From NCBI GenBank assembly GCA_017301975.1, contig JAFLEI010000001.1, forward strand, positions 62,001 to 126,000: a DNA stretch of 64,000 bases. Direction: 5' to 3'. Shown here in pieces: positions 36,238 through 43,562 of this stretch (position 1 is the first letter of the stretch; every line of letters begins with the position of its first letter). The DNA comes from Verrucomicrobiota bacterium. Its GTDB lineage: Bacteria > Verrucomicrobiota > Verrucomicrobiia > Verrucomicrobiales > Verrucomicrobiaceae. The translations under genes were made by a program, and so were the position numbers. The notes under the pieces were generated by a model that worked only from the letters and a program-made list of their open reading frames with translations, was not told the DNA's origin and did no database searches.

Positions 36238-37755
36238 ATGAAATTCATCCTTCCGTTTGCCGCCTTGGTTCTTTCCGCTTCGCCGAGCCAGGCTCAAACC
36301 ACTCTGGAATCCGTCAAAAGCTTTGCTGACCTCGAAAAAGTGGCCGCACAGCTGGCGCTGCAGCCCTATCAGGCACCCACGCAGCAGCTGGATCCGTTTT
36401 TCGAAGGGCTGAAATACGATGGTCACCGGCAGATCCGGTTCCTGCGTGACAAAGCCTTGTTTGCCGAGCAGGGCGATGCATTCCGTGTCGAGTTCTTCCA
36501 CCCGGGCTGGATGTTCAAAAAGCCGGTCGTCTTTTACAACATCAAGGAACCCCAGACCGTCGGTGTGCCGTTTGATGGCAGCCACTTCGACTATGGCGAC
36601 CTCAAGGTGCCTGCCGGTGCCAAAAATCCCGTCGGCTACGCAGGATTTCGAGTGCTGGCACCCGACTCCCTCGTGAAGCGCCCCTTCGAGTTCATGGTGT
36701 TCATGGGTGCCAGCTACTACCGCGCGGTCACCACGCAGCTCGGCTACGGTATCTCCGCGCGCGGCGTGGCGGTGAACACGATCGGCGGAGAGCCCGAAGA
36801 ATTCCCTGACTTCACCCATTTCTGGTTCAAGGAGCCCAAGGCGGGAGAAAAGTCATTCAAACTGCTCGCCCTGCTCAATGGCCCGAGCATCACCGGCGCT
36901 TATGAATTTGAATCCACGCCCGGCATCAGCACCGAGATGAGGATCAAAGCCTCTCTTCATCTCCGCAAGCCGGTCAAGATGCTGGGCATCGCACCCTTTT
37001 CGAGCATGTTCTGGTTCGGCGAAAACTCGCATCCAAAGCCCTACGACTTCCGTCCCGAGGTGCATGATTCGGACGGTTTGCAGGTCGAGATCAAGGACGG
37101 GCCGTCCATCTGGCGCCCGCTGGATGTCAGCCGTGACATGCGGTTGAGCATTTTTGAAACGGACAACCTCAAGGGCTTTGGCCTCGCTGAGCGGGATCGC
37201 GACTTCAACAATTTCCAGGATCTCGAAGCCAACTACCATCGCCGCCCTGCGGTGTGGGTGGAACCGGTGAGCGGATTTGGCAAAGGCGCTGTGACCCTCG
37301 TCGAACTCTCCAGCGGTGAAGAAACCTGGGACAACATCGTCGCCATGTGGAAGCCGGCGCACCTGCCCGCGACACCCGCCGAGCCGCTCAAAGTCGAGTA
37401 CAAGCTCCATTGGCTCGATCAGCACCTCCCGGGTGGGCTTTGCCGGGTCATCAGTACTCGCCGTGGCTTCGTGATGGATTCTGACGATCACCTTTATGTC
37501 ATCGATTTCGCCAAGGGCACGGAGAACGGCGCCACCAAGCCCAAGGACTGGACGCCCGAAATCGATGTCGTGCTCAGTGCCGGCGAAGCCAAGGTTCTGG
37601 ACAAGCGCGTCATGCGCAACAACGAGACCGGCGGCTGGCGTGCTTTCTTCAAGCTCGATATCCCCGAGACCACCAACCTGCTGGAAATCATGATGGAGTT
37701 GAAGGATGAAAAGCAGGTCATTTCTGAACGCTGGATGTATCAATGGCGTCGCTAA
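36238..37755 (+). CDS. opgG: OpgG/MdoG, periplasmic glucan biosynthesis protein
   Basis: The 505-residue exported protein (signal MKFILPFAALVLSASPSQA) matches the OpgG/MdoG family, needed for osmoregulated periplasmic glucan backbone assembly. Conserved blocks include YDGHRQIRFLRDKALF, FYNIKEPQTVG, FMVFMGASYYRAV, SSMFWFGENS, GFGLAERDRDFNNFQDLEA and RRPAVWVEP. Length is close to E. coli MdoG (about 510). No opgH glycosyltransferase is adjacent, so the partner must lie elsewhere or be absent. It overlaps rsgA by 13 bp. Confidence 0.93.
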   Translation: MKFILPFAALVLSASPSQAQTTLESVKSFADLEKVAAQLALQPYQAPTQQLDPFFEGLKYDGHRQIRFLRDKALFAEQGDAFRVEFFHPGWMFKKPVVFYNIKEPQTVGVPFDGSHFDYGDLKVPAGAKNPVGYAGFRVLAPDSLVKRPFEFMVFMGASYYRAVTTQLGYGISARGVAVNTIGGEPEEFPDFTHFWFKEPKAGEKSFKLLALLNGPSITGAYEFESTPGISTEMRIKASLHLRKPVKMLGIAPFSSMFWFGENSHPKPYDFRPEVHDSDGLQVEIKDGPSIWRPLDVSRDMRLSIFETDNLKGFGLAERDRDFNNFQDLEANYHRRPAVWVEPVSGFGKGAVTLVELSSGEETWDNIVAMWKPAHLPATPAEPLKVEYKLHWLDQHLPGGLCRVISTRRGFVMDSDDHLYVIDFAKGTENGATKPKDWTPEIDVVLSAGEAKVLDKRVMRNNETGGWRAFFKLDIPETTNLLEIMMELKDEKQVISERWMYQWRR

Positions 37756-38867
37756 GTCTCATCGACCTGGGCTGGAACGAGTTCTTCGCGAAACACTTTG
37801 AGCCGTTTCGCGAGCAGGGCTGGAAACCCGCGCGCCTGATCCGCGACAACAAGATCAGCTACGGCGCGCTGCTCGAAGATGGCACGAACGGCTTCGATGA
37901 GTTTGAGGTCATACTTGGCGGCAAAGTTTATCACGATGCCGAAACCGACGCTGAACTGCCTGCCGTAGGCGACTGGGTGGCTCTGGAAGTCGGCGGCGAA
38001 AACGGGGACAACATCATCCGCGCCCGTCTGCCGCGCCAGACCTGCTTCTCACGCAAAGCCTCCGGCTTCAGTGCCGAGGAGCAGGTGATCGCCGCGAATG
38101 TGGATGCCGTGATCGTTGTCACCGATTCCGGGCCTGATTACAGCCTGCGCCGCATGGAGCGCTACTTCACGCTCATCTCCCGCAGTGGCGCGAAAGCGGT
38201 CGTGCTGGTCAACAAAGCCGACCTCTATCCCGACAAGCAGAATCAGGAAGCCGCCGAGGCGATCCGTGCGCTCAATGCAGACGCCGATGTGCATGTGACC
38301 AGCGTCAAGAAGCGCAAGGGCCTCAAGGTGCTGAAGGACTACCTCAAGCGTGGCCAAAGCGTGGCCGTGATCGGCTCCAGCGGTGTCGGCAAATCCGCGC
38401 TCGTCAATCTCCTGCTGGGTGAAGACTGGCAGTGGGTGGATGAAGTGAACGAAGTCACCGGCAAAGGCCGCCACACCACCACCGCGCGTGAGTTGCTCGT
38501 GCTCGACAGGGGCGGCATCCTCATCGACAACCCCGGCATCAAAGAGGTGCAGATGTGGACGAATGAAACCACGCTGCGTGAACGGTTTGCCGACATCGAA
38601 GAACTCGCCCAGCGTTGCAAATACCACGACTGCAAGCACGGCACCGATGCTGGCTGCGCCATCCGCACCGCCGTGGAGTCCGGAACCCTGGACGCCGAGC
38701 GCTACGAAGGCTATTTGAAGCTGGAGGACGAGATCGCCAAACTGCGCAAACAGCGCAAAAAGCGCCAGATGACCGTCGAACGCCGCAACAAACGCGATCA
38801 CAAAATCAAGGCGCGCAATCGAGTCGATCGCGAGGATATCGAGCGCGATTTGAAGCCTCGCAAATAA
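37743..38867 (+). CDS. rsgA: RsgA, ribosome small subunit-dependent GTPase A
   Basis: The 374-residue circularly permuted GTPase assists late 30S subunit maturation. It has an N-terminal OB fold, then G4 NKADLYPD, the P-loop GSSGVGKSALVN, G3-like DNPGIKEVQMW and a C-terminal zinc motif CKYHDCKHGTDAGC. A Lys/Arg-rich tail (about 40 residues) follows, longer than in E. coli and probably RNA-binding. It is followed 9 bp later by a pseudouridine synthase gene, a coherent ribosome-maturation pair. Confidence 0.95.
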   Translation: MASLSLIDLGWNEFFAKHFEPFREQGWKPARLIRDNKISYGALLEDGTNGFDEFEVILGGKVYHDAETDAELPAVGDWVALEVGGENGDNIIRARLPRQTCFSRKASGFSAEEQVIAANVDAVIVVTDSGPDYSLRRMERYFTLISRSGAKAVVLVNKADLYPDKQNQEAAEAIRALNADADVHVTSVKKRKGLKVLKDYLKRGQSVAVIGSSGVGKSALVNLLLGEDWQWVDEVNEVTGKGRHTTTARELLVLDRGGILIDNPGIKEVQMWTNETTLRERFADIEELAQRCKYHDCKHGTDAGCAIRTAVESGTLDAERYEGYLKLEDEIAKLRKQRKKRQMTVERRNKRDHKIKARNRVDREDIERDLKPRK

Positions 38868-38876
38868 TCTGCCCCC

Positions 38877-39629
38877 ATGCCTCCCCAGCCCCCTCCCACC
38901 CGCACCGGACTCGCACGCGCCATGTCCAAGCTCGGCTTCTGCTCCCGCAGCCGCGCCACCGAACTGATTCGCATGGGCAAGGTGAAGGTGAACCTCGTCG
39001 TGCGGAAGAATCCCGAGTTCCCTGTGATCCTCAAAAAGGACGTCATCATCATGGACGACGTCAGCATCAATCAGGCGCCTCGCCTCTACGTCATGCTCAA
39101 CAAGCCGCGTGGCCTTGTCACCAGCGCCTCGGACGAGCTCGGCCGTGAGACGGTCTTCTCCTGCTTTGAAAATTCCAAGCTCCCCCATCTCTCCCCCGTG
39201 GGCCGGCTCGACAAGGCCAGCGAAGGCATGCTGCTCTTCACCAATGACAACGTCTGGGCGGACACCATCACCAATCCCGACACCCACCTCGACAAAACCT
39301 ACCACGTCCAAATCAGCGGCACCATCGATGAAAAACGTCTCGCGCAGATCAGGGAAGGCGTCGTAGACGAAGAGCAAGGCGATCACCTCTCCGCCAAGGT
39401 CATCAAAATCCTCCGCAGTGGCGAAAAGAACATGTGGCTGGAAGTCGTCCTCGATGAAGGCCGCAACCGCCACATCCGCCGCCTTCTCGAAGCCTTCAAC
39501 ATCGAAGTCCTGCGTCTGGTGCGTGTGAAAATAGGCATGCTCGTTCTCGGAAATCTGCCCAAAGGCCAGTGGCGTGAGCTCACGAAGTACGAAGTCCTGA
39601 AATCACGCGAGCCACAGGAGCTGCGGTAA
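38877..39629 (+). CDS. RsuA/RluB-family rRNA pseudouridine synthase
   Basis: The 250-residue enzyme isomerises a uridine in rRNA. It has an N-terminal S4 RNA-binding domain (MSKLGFCSRSRATELIRMG, residues about 14-32) and a catalytic domain with the active Asp in GRLDKASEGMLLFTND (about residue 115). HVQISGTI and the final LDEGRNRHIRRLLEAF block are also typical. It converges on rtcR with a 9 bp gap. The exact target position in rRNA cannot be read from sequence. Confidence 0.92.
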   Translation: MPPQPPPTRTGLARAMSKLGFCSRSRATELIRMGKVKVNLVVRKNPEFPVILKKDVIIMDDVSINQAPRLYVMLNKPRGLVTSASDELGRETVFSCFENSKLPHLSPVGRLDKASEGMLLFTNDNVWADTITNPDTHLDKTYHVQISGTIDEKRLAQIREGVVDEEQGDHLSAKVIKILRSGEKNMWLEVVLDEGRNRHIRRLLEAFNIEVLRLVRVKIGMLVLGNLPKGQWRELTKYEVLKSREPQELR

Positions 39630-39638
39630 GTCGAGCCA

Positions 39639-41243
39639 TCACTGCATCAGCAGATCCCAGCTCAGTTTAAAGCGTGCCAGATATTTTTTGAGACGGTCGG
39701 CATCGTTCATTTTGCTGCGCTTCGTGCGTGAGACAGCGAAGAGCTTCCGCCCCGCATCAGAGAGCGTCTTGCTTTCCTGGCACACCTGCAAAACAAACTC
39801 CAGCTGCGCCAGATCAAAGGGATCGATTTCCTCCCTCTGCGCCTTGCTGAGCACGGAGCCCCCCTGGCGGCATGCTGGGTCACCAGCATCCTTCCATCCT
39901 TCACGCAGTCGCGCCGCCTCCGTCTCCACGCACGCTACGGTGATTCTGCCTCTGGGCGCCAGCGTGGCCATGCGCGTCACCGCCGCATTCAGGTCGCGGA
40001 AATTGGCGCTCCATTTCGCCTCCGGACTCCGGGCAAATTTGAGGAAAGCCTCGCGCGCTTCCTTGTTCATCCGCACCTGGCGCCGGTGCGACTTCGCGAA
40101 ACGTTCCAGCTCGAAATCAAGATTCGCGGCGATGTCCTCCCGCCGCTCCGCCAGACTCGGCAGCGTGAAGGTCCACAAATTGATGCGCGCCAGCAGATCA
40201 TCGCGAAACTTGCCCGCCGCGACCTGTGTTCGCAGATCGCGATTCGTTCCTGCCACAAGTTGGAAATCGCTCTGGACCGCCTTGTCAGCCCCGAGCGGCA
40301 GGAAGGTCTTGTCTTCGAGCGCCCGCAGCAGCATCGCCTGCTCGTCGAGCCCAAGCTCGCCGATCTCATCCAGAAAGATAAGCCCCTTGTCCGCCTCCTT
40401 CAGCAATCCTGGTCTGTCCGACTGCGCACCGGTGAAGGATCCACGTTTGTGCCCAAAGAGTGCCGACATCGCATGATCACCGCGCAGCGTCGCGCAGTTC
40501 ACTTCCACAAACCTGCCGCCAAGCCCCGCGCGCGAACGCCGCAGATCATAGATGCGGCTCGCTAGCATCGACTTTCCCGCCCCCGTCGGCCCCATGATCA
40601 GGATGGGTGCCTTCGAGTTCACGGCCACCAGTTCAATCTGCTCGATGAGTTTGTTGAAGCCCTTGCTCTTCGTCGCGATGCCGCTCTTCAGAAAGTCCAG
40701 CGTGCGCTCCTGCTCCTGCGCAAAGCGCGTGGAAAGCCGGTCATACTTCGAGAGATCAATATCGATGATCTCATATCTACCCGAGGCCGTCGCATCGCGC
40801 CCGCCTTCGCGTGAGGGCGAGGTTTGCAGCAGCCGCGCCGGGATGAAGTTCGCCTCGTTCAGCAGGAACCAGCAGATCTGCGCCACATGCGTTCCAGTCG
40901 TGAGATGAATCAAGTAGTCCGCCTTCTCGGGGTCGAATGCGTATCCGCGCACGAAGTCATAGAGCCTCTCATACACTTCCTGGAAATCCCACGGATCAAG
41001 CAGCGCAAACTCATGCACCACCACCGTTGTCTCCGGCGATACCTTCTCGATGTCCGCCTTCACCTGCCGCGCCAGTTCCGCAAACTTCGGCTCCACCAGC
41101 AGTTCCAGCCGAGCAATCAGCAAGTCCTCCTGCTGGCACATCGCCACCGTAGGTCGCCATTTGGACCATCTTTCCGGCCCTGAAGCACGGTCCAAGTTCG
41201 AACCGAGGAATCCGAAAGTGATAATTGGCTTGGTGGCTGGCAT
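39639..41243 (-). CDS. rtcR: RtcR, sigma-54 activator of the RNA-repair operon
   Basis: The 534-residue protein is the regulator of rtcBA. The N-terminal CARF-like sensor domain contains TFGFLGSNLD, ERWSKWRPTVAMCQQEDLL and TTGTHVAQICWFLLNEA. The AAA+ domain has Walker A GPTGAGKSMLA, the sigma-54 contact loop KRGSFTGAQ, Walker B GLIFLDEIGEL and DDLLARINLWTFTLPSL. A C-terminal helix-turn-helix region contains SDAGRKLFAVSRTKRSKMND. The start at 41243 (MPATKPIITFGFLG) gives nearly the E. coli length of 532; an upstream ATG at 41276 is less likely. CARF domains bind RNA-end-derived nucleotides, and in RtcR they are thought to sense cleaved RNA. Confidence 0.95.
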   Translation of the reverse strand: MPATKPIITFGFLGSNLDRASGPERWSKWRPTVAMCQQEDLLIARLELLVEPKFAELARQVKADIEKVSPETTVVVHEFALLDPWDFQEVYERLYDFVRGYAFDPEKADYLIHLTTGTHVAQICWFLLNEANFIPARLLQTSPSREGGRDATASGRYEIIDIDLSKYDRLSTRFAQEQERTLDFLKSGIATKSKGFNKLIEQIELVAVNSKAPILIMGPTGAGKSMLASRIYDLRRSRAGLGGRFVEVNCATLRGDHAMSALFGHKRGSFTGAQSDRPGLLKEADKGLIFLDEIGELGLDEQAMLLRALEDKTFLPLGADKAVQSDFQLVAGTNRDLRTQVAAGKFRDDLLARINLWTFTLPSLAERREDIAANLDFELERFAKSHRRQVRMNKEAREAFLKFARSPEAKWSANFRDLNAAVTRMATLAPRGRITVACVETEAARLREGWKDAGDPACRQGGSVLSKAQREEIDPFDLAQLEFVLQVCQESKTLSDAGRKLFAVSRTKRSKMNDADRLKKYLARFKLSWDLLMQ

Positions 41244-41382
41244 TAGGGATAAAAAGCTATCCAAAAAGATAAACAAATAGAATTTAAAGATTGAGCCAAA
41301 TCGAGGACGAAAAATACGGAAAAACTTTCTTCGCCTGATTCTACAAGGCCTCCAGCCTCATCAGAACCTGCCATGCCAGATC

Positions 41383-41399
41383 TTGGCACGATGCTAGCA
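41383..41399 (+). promoter_or_regulatory. Sigma-54 promoter for the RNA-repair operon
   Basis: TTGGCACGATGCTAGCA has the -24 GG at 41385-41386 and the -12 GC at 41397-41398 with exactly 10 bases between them. It matches the TGGCACG-N4-TTGCA consensus except for one T-to-A change. It lies between divergent rtcR and rsr and would start transcription near 41410, so rsr must begin downstream of this point. Confidence 0.9.
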
Positions 41400-41441
41400 A
41401 TAGGTATTGGCACACACAAACGACCAACCCAAACCAACACC

Positions 41442-43010
41442 ATGGCTAGCAAATCTCTCTTTTCGACCCTCCGCGGCGCTCTGGCTCCCAAGGCTGACAG
41501 CTTCAATGAAGCCGGTGGCCAGGCCTATCAGCTCACGCCACGTCATGCGCTGGCTCAGTATGCGGCCACGGGTTGCCTGAACCGCACCTATTACGCCACG
41601 GCGGAAGATCAGGTCCAGCAGGTACTGAAGCTCTGCGAGAAAGTCCCGACCGACTTCATCGCCCGCACCGCACTTCACTGCCGCCAGAAGGGTTTCATGA
41701 AGGACGTGCCGGCGCTGCTCTGCGCCGTGCTGGCCGCCCGCGATGCCGAACGTCTGGAACTCATCTTTGACCGCGTGATCGATGACGCCAAGATGCTGCG
41801 CAACTTCGTGCAGATCCTCCGCTCCGGCGTGACCGGCCGCAAATCGCTCGGCTCTCTGCCAAAGCGCCTCGTGCGCCGCTGGTTCGAGACTCGATCGGAT
41901 GAGGCCGTCTTCCGTGCAGACGTGGGTCAGTCGCCTTCGCTGGCGGACATCGTGAAAATGGTGCACCCACGTCCGGCGAACAAGATCCGCGAGGCGCTGT
42001 ATGGCTACCTCATCGGTCGCCAGCATGATGCCTCGGCTCTGCCACGCATCGTGCGTGAGTTCGAAGCGTGGAAGGCCGATCCTCAGGGAACTCCTCCCGA
42101 CGTACCGTTCCAGATGCTCACCGCATTGCCTTTGACGGCGGAGCAGTGGCAGGCCATCGCCCGTCGTGCCCCATGGCAGATGACGCGCATGAACCTGAAC
42201 ACCTTCGCCCGTCACGGCGTGTTCTCCATCAAGGAGATCACTCGTCTGGTGGCCAGCCGTCTGCGCCATGAGGATCAGGTGCGCCGTGCCAAGGTGTTCC
42301 CCTATCAGCTTCTGGCTGCCTATCTCAACGTCGGCGCGGAAGTCCCGCACGAAGTGAAGGAGGCCCTGCAGGATGCCATGGAGATTTCGATCTCCAATGT
42401 GCCTGTGGTATCTGGAAAGGTCATCGTGGCTCCGGACGTGTCCGGGTCGATGCACTCCGCTGTGACCGGTGTCCGCAAGGGTGCCACCAGCAAAGTGCGC
42501 TGCATTGATGTCGCCGCCCTGGTGGCCGCCGCCTTCCTGCGTCAGAACCGCGATGCCGAAGTGCTGCCGTTTGAGACCAACGTGGTTCGTGTATCGCTCA
42601 ATCCTCGTGATTCCGTGATGACGAACGCGCAGAAGCTCATGGCCCTGCCTTGCGGTGGCACAAACTGCAGCGCTGTGCTCATCGACCTCAATGCCCGCAA
42701 GGTGCAGGCAGATCTGGTGATCTACGTCTCCGACAACGAATCGTGGATCGACACTCCCTATCACGGCCACTTCGGTGGTTCGTCCACCCGCACGATGAGC
42801 GAGTGGACGATCTTCAAACAGCGTAATCCGAAAGCCCGTCTCGTGTGCCTGGACATCCAGCCCTACGCGACGACTCAGGCCAAAGAGCGCGAGGACATCC
42901 TCAACATCGGTGGTTTCTCTGATTCAGTGTTCAATGTCATTGCCGCCTTTGCCCGTGGCGAACTCACCAGCGCCCACTGGCTCGGCGAGATTGAAAAAAC
43001 ACCTCTATAA
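41442..43010 (+). CDS. rsr: Rsr, bacterial Ro60 orthologue (TROVE domain)
   Basis: The 522-residue ring-shaped protein binds Y RNAs and the ends of misfolded RNAs. The TROVE HEAT-repeat region runs to about residue 330 (ARTALHCRQKGFMKDVPALL, MLRNFVQILRSG, VKMVHPRPAN). A C-terminal von Willebrand A domain has the MIDAS motif PDVSGSMHS, then CGGTNCS and YVSDNESW. The start is set at 41442, because the earlier in-frame ATG at 41373 lies upstream of the sigma-54 promoter. Immediately downstream are four Y RNAs, then rtcB. The arrangement is like the rsr-yrlBA-rtcBA locus known from Salmonella. Confidence 0.96.
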   Translation: MASKSLFSTLRGALAPKADSFNEAGGQAYQLTPRHALAQYAATGCLNRTYYATAEDQVQQVLKLCEKVPTDFIARTALHCRQKGFMKDVPALLCAVLAARDAERLELIFDRVIDDAKMLRNFVQILRSGVTGRKSLGSLPKRLVRRWFETRSDEAVFRADVGQSPSLADIVKMVHPRPANKIREALYGYLIGRQHDASALPRIVREFEAWKADPQGTPPDVPFQMLTALPLTAEQWQAIARRAPWQMTRMNLNTFARHGVFSIKEITRLVASRLRHEDQVRRAKVFPYQLLAAYLNVGAEVPHEVKEALQDAMEISISNVPVVSGKVIVAPDVSGSMHSAVTGVRKGATSKVRCIDVAALVAAAFLRQNRDAEVLPFETNVVRVSLNPRDSVMTNAQKLMALPCGGTNCSAVLIDLNARKVQADLVIYVSDNESWIDTPYHGHFGGSSTRTMSEWTIFKQRNPKARLVCLDIQPYATTQAKEREDILNIGGFSDSVFNVIAAFARGELTSAHWLGEIEKTPL

Positions 43011-43024
43011 ACAACCCACACTTT

Positions 43025-43097
43025 GGAGCCTGGTGAATGCTGGAGCGGACTACATTTCCAACTGTCACGTCTCTCCGACTTCTTGTCACCAGGCTCC
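43025..43097 (+). ncRNA. Y RNA 1: short Y RNA without a tRNA-like module
   Basis: A perfect 12 bp stem GGAGCCTGGTGA (43025-43036) pairs with TCACCAGGCTCC (43086-43097). Above it an internal loop holds AATGCT on the 5' side and CTTG on the 3' side, the Ro-binding signature. The upper stem GGAG-C-GGAC (43042-43050) pairs with GTCTCTCC (43069-43076), with one bulged C. The 18-base loop has no T- or D-arm. It starts 15 bp after the rsr stop. It is comparable in position to YrlB. Confidence 0.85.
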
Positions 43098-43117
43098 ATC
43101 CCCAACCCTTTCTCAAA

Positions 43118-43253
43118 TGATGGCGAATGCCCTGAGGAACTACATTGAATCAATCGGTCGCAGGTTCGATCCCTGCCTGTCATGCGCGAGCGTGGCAGTA
43201 GCTCAGTCTCGGTAGAGCAATTGAAATGTTTCTCGATCACCTTGTCGCCGTCA
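43118..43253 (+). ncRNA. Y RNA 2: Y RNA with complete circularly permuted tRNA-like module
   Basis: Lower stem TGATGGCGA/TCGCCGTCA (43118-43126 and 43245-43253), internal loop GAATGCC and CCTTG, and upper stem GAGGAAC/GTTTCTC (43134-43140 and 43228-43234) form the Ro site. The insert reads like a tRNA cut at the anticodon and joined at the acceptor. In order it has: anticodon-stem strand TCAAT, 5-base variable loop, T-arm GCAGG-TTCGATC-CCTGC, and a 9 bp acceptor stem closed by a GCGA tetraloop (43177-43198). Then come TA (positions 8-9), D-arm GCTC-AGTCTCGGTA-GAGC and ATTGA closing the 5 bp stem. G18G19 and T54T55C56 equivalents are present. Confidence 0.92.
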
Positions 43254-43279
43254 CCCTTTTAACCCTTCATCTCAAATCC

Positions 43280-43369
43280 TGGCGAATGCCGGAGCGGACT
43301 ACATCGAAACCAGCGGGTTCAAATCCCGCCCCGCAGCAATGCGGAGAAGTCTCTCCAACCTTGTCGCCA
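43280..43369 (+). ncRNA. Y RNA 3: Y RNA with T-arm/acceptor minihelix only
   Basis: Lower stem TGGCGA/TCGCCA (43280-43285 and 43364-43369), internal loop AATGCC/ACCTTG, and upper stem GGAG-C-GGACT/AGTCTCTCC (43291-43300 and 43348-43356). The insert has a canonical T-arm GCGGG-TTCAAAT-CCCGC (43313-43329) followed by CCGCA-GCAA-TGCGG, a 5 bp stem with a GNRA tetraloop (43331-43344). No D-arm follows. The result is a tRNA minihelix on a Y RNA stem. Confidence 0.88.
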
Positions 43370-43398
43370 CTCTCTTTTAACAAACCAATAACCTCAAA

Positions 43399-43543
43399 TG
43401 GTGACGAATGCCGATGGAACTACATGGCTATTCACCCTCCTGTCGTGGGTTCGAATCCCACCGGTTCCACCTTTCCAATTTCACGGGACCGTAGCTCAGT
43501 CTGGTAGAGCAGAGAACGTTTCATCACACCCTTGTCGTCACCA
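43399..43543 (+). ncRNA. Y RNA 4: second permuted tRNA-like Y RNA
   Basis: Lower stem TGGTGACGA/TCGTCACCA (43399-43407 and 43535-43543) and upper stem GATGGAAC/GTTTCATC (43413-43420 and 43518-43525) flank GAATGCC and CACACCCTTG loops. The insert has T-arm GTGGG-TTCGAAT-CCCAC (43445-43461). A 7 bp acceptor stem CGGTTCC/GGGACCG follows (43462-43468 and 43485-43491), closed by a 16-base loop rather than a tetraloop. Then come TA and D-arm GCTC-AGTCTGGTA-GAGC (43494-43510). Only about 3 bp of anticodon-type stem (GAG/CTC) can form. It ends 20 bp before rtcB. Confidence 0.92.
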
Positions 43544-43562
43544 CCATTTTATAAACACAACC

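Noticed and set aside
41373..41441. Extended rsr start at 41373
   Set aside because: It lies upstream of the sigma-54 promoter start site, so it would not be in the mRNA.
43313..43510. T-arm and D-arm sequences that look like tRNA genes
   Set aside because: They occur in permuted order (T before D), lack anticodon loops and free acceptor ends, and sit inside Ro-type stems. They are tRNA-like modules of Y RNAs.
43010..43560. CRISPR array suggested by similar repeated units
   Set aside because: The similar blocks differ in length and pair into hairpins with inserts. There are no constant direct repeats or spacers and no cas genes nearby.
43398..43562. Extended rtcB start at 43398
   Set aside because: This leader would translate through Y RNA 4, and conserved RtcB sequence starts only after the ATG at 43563.
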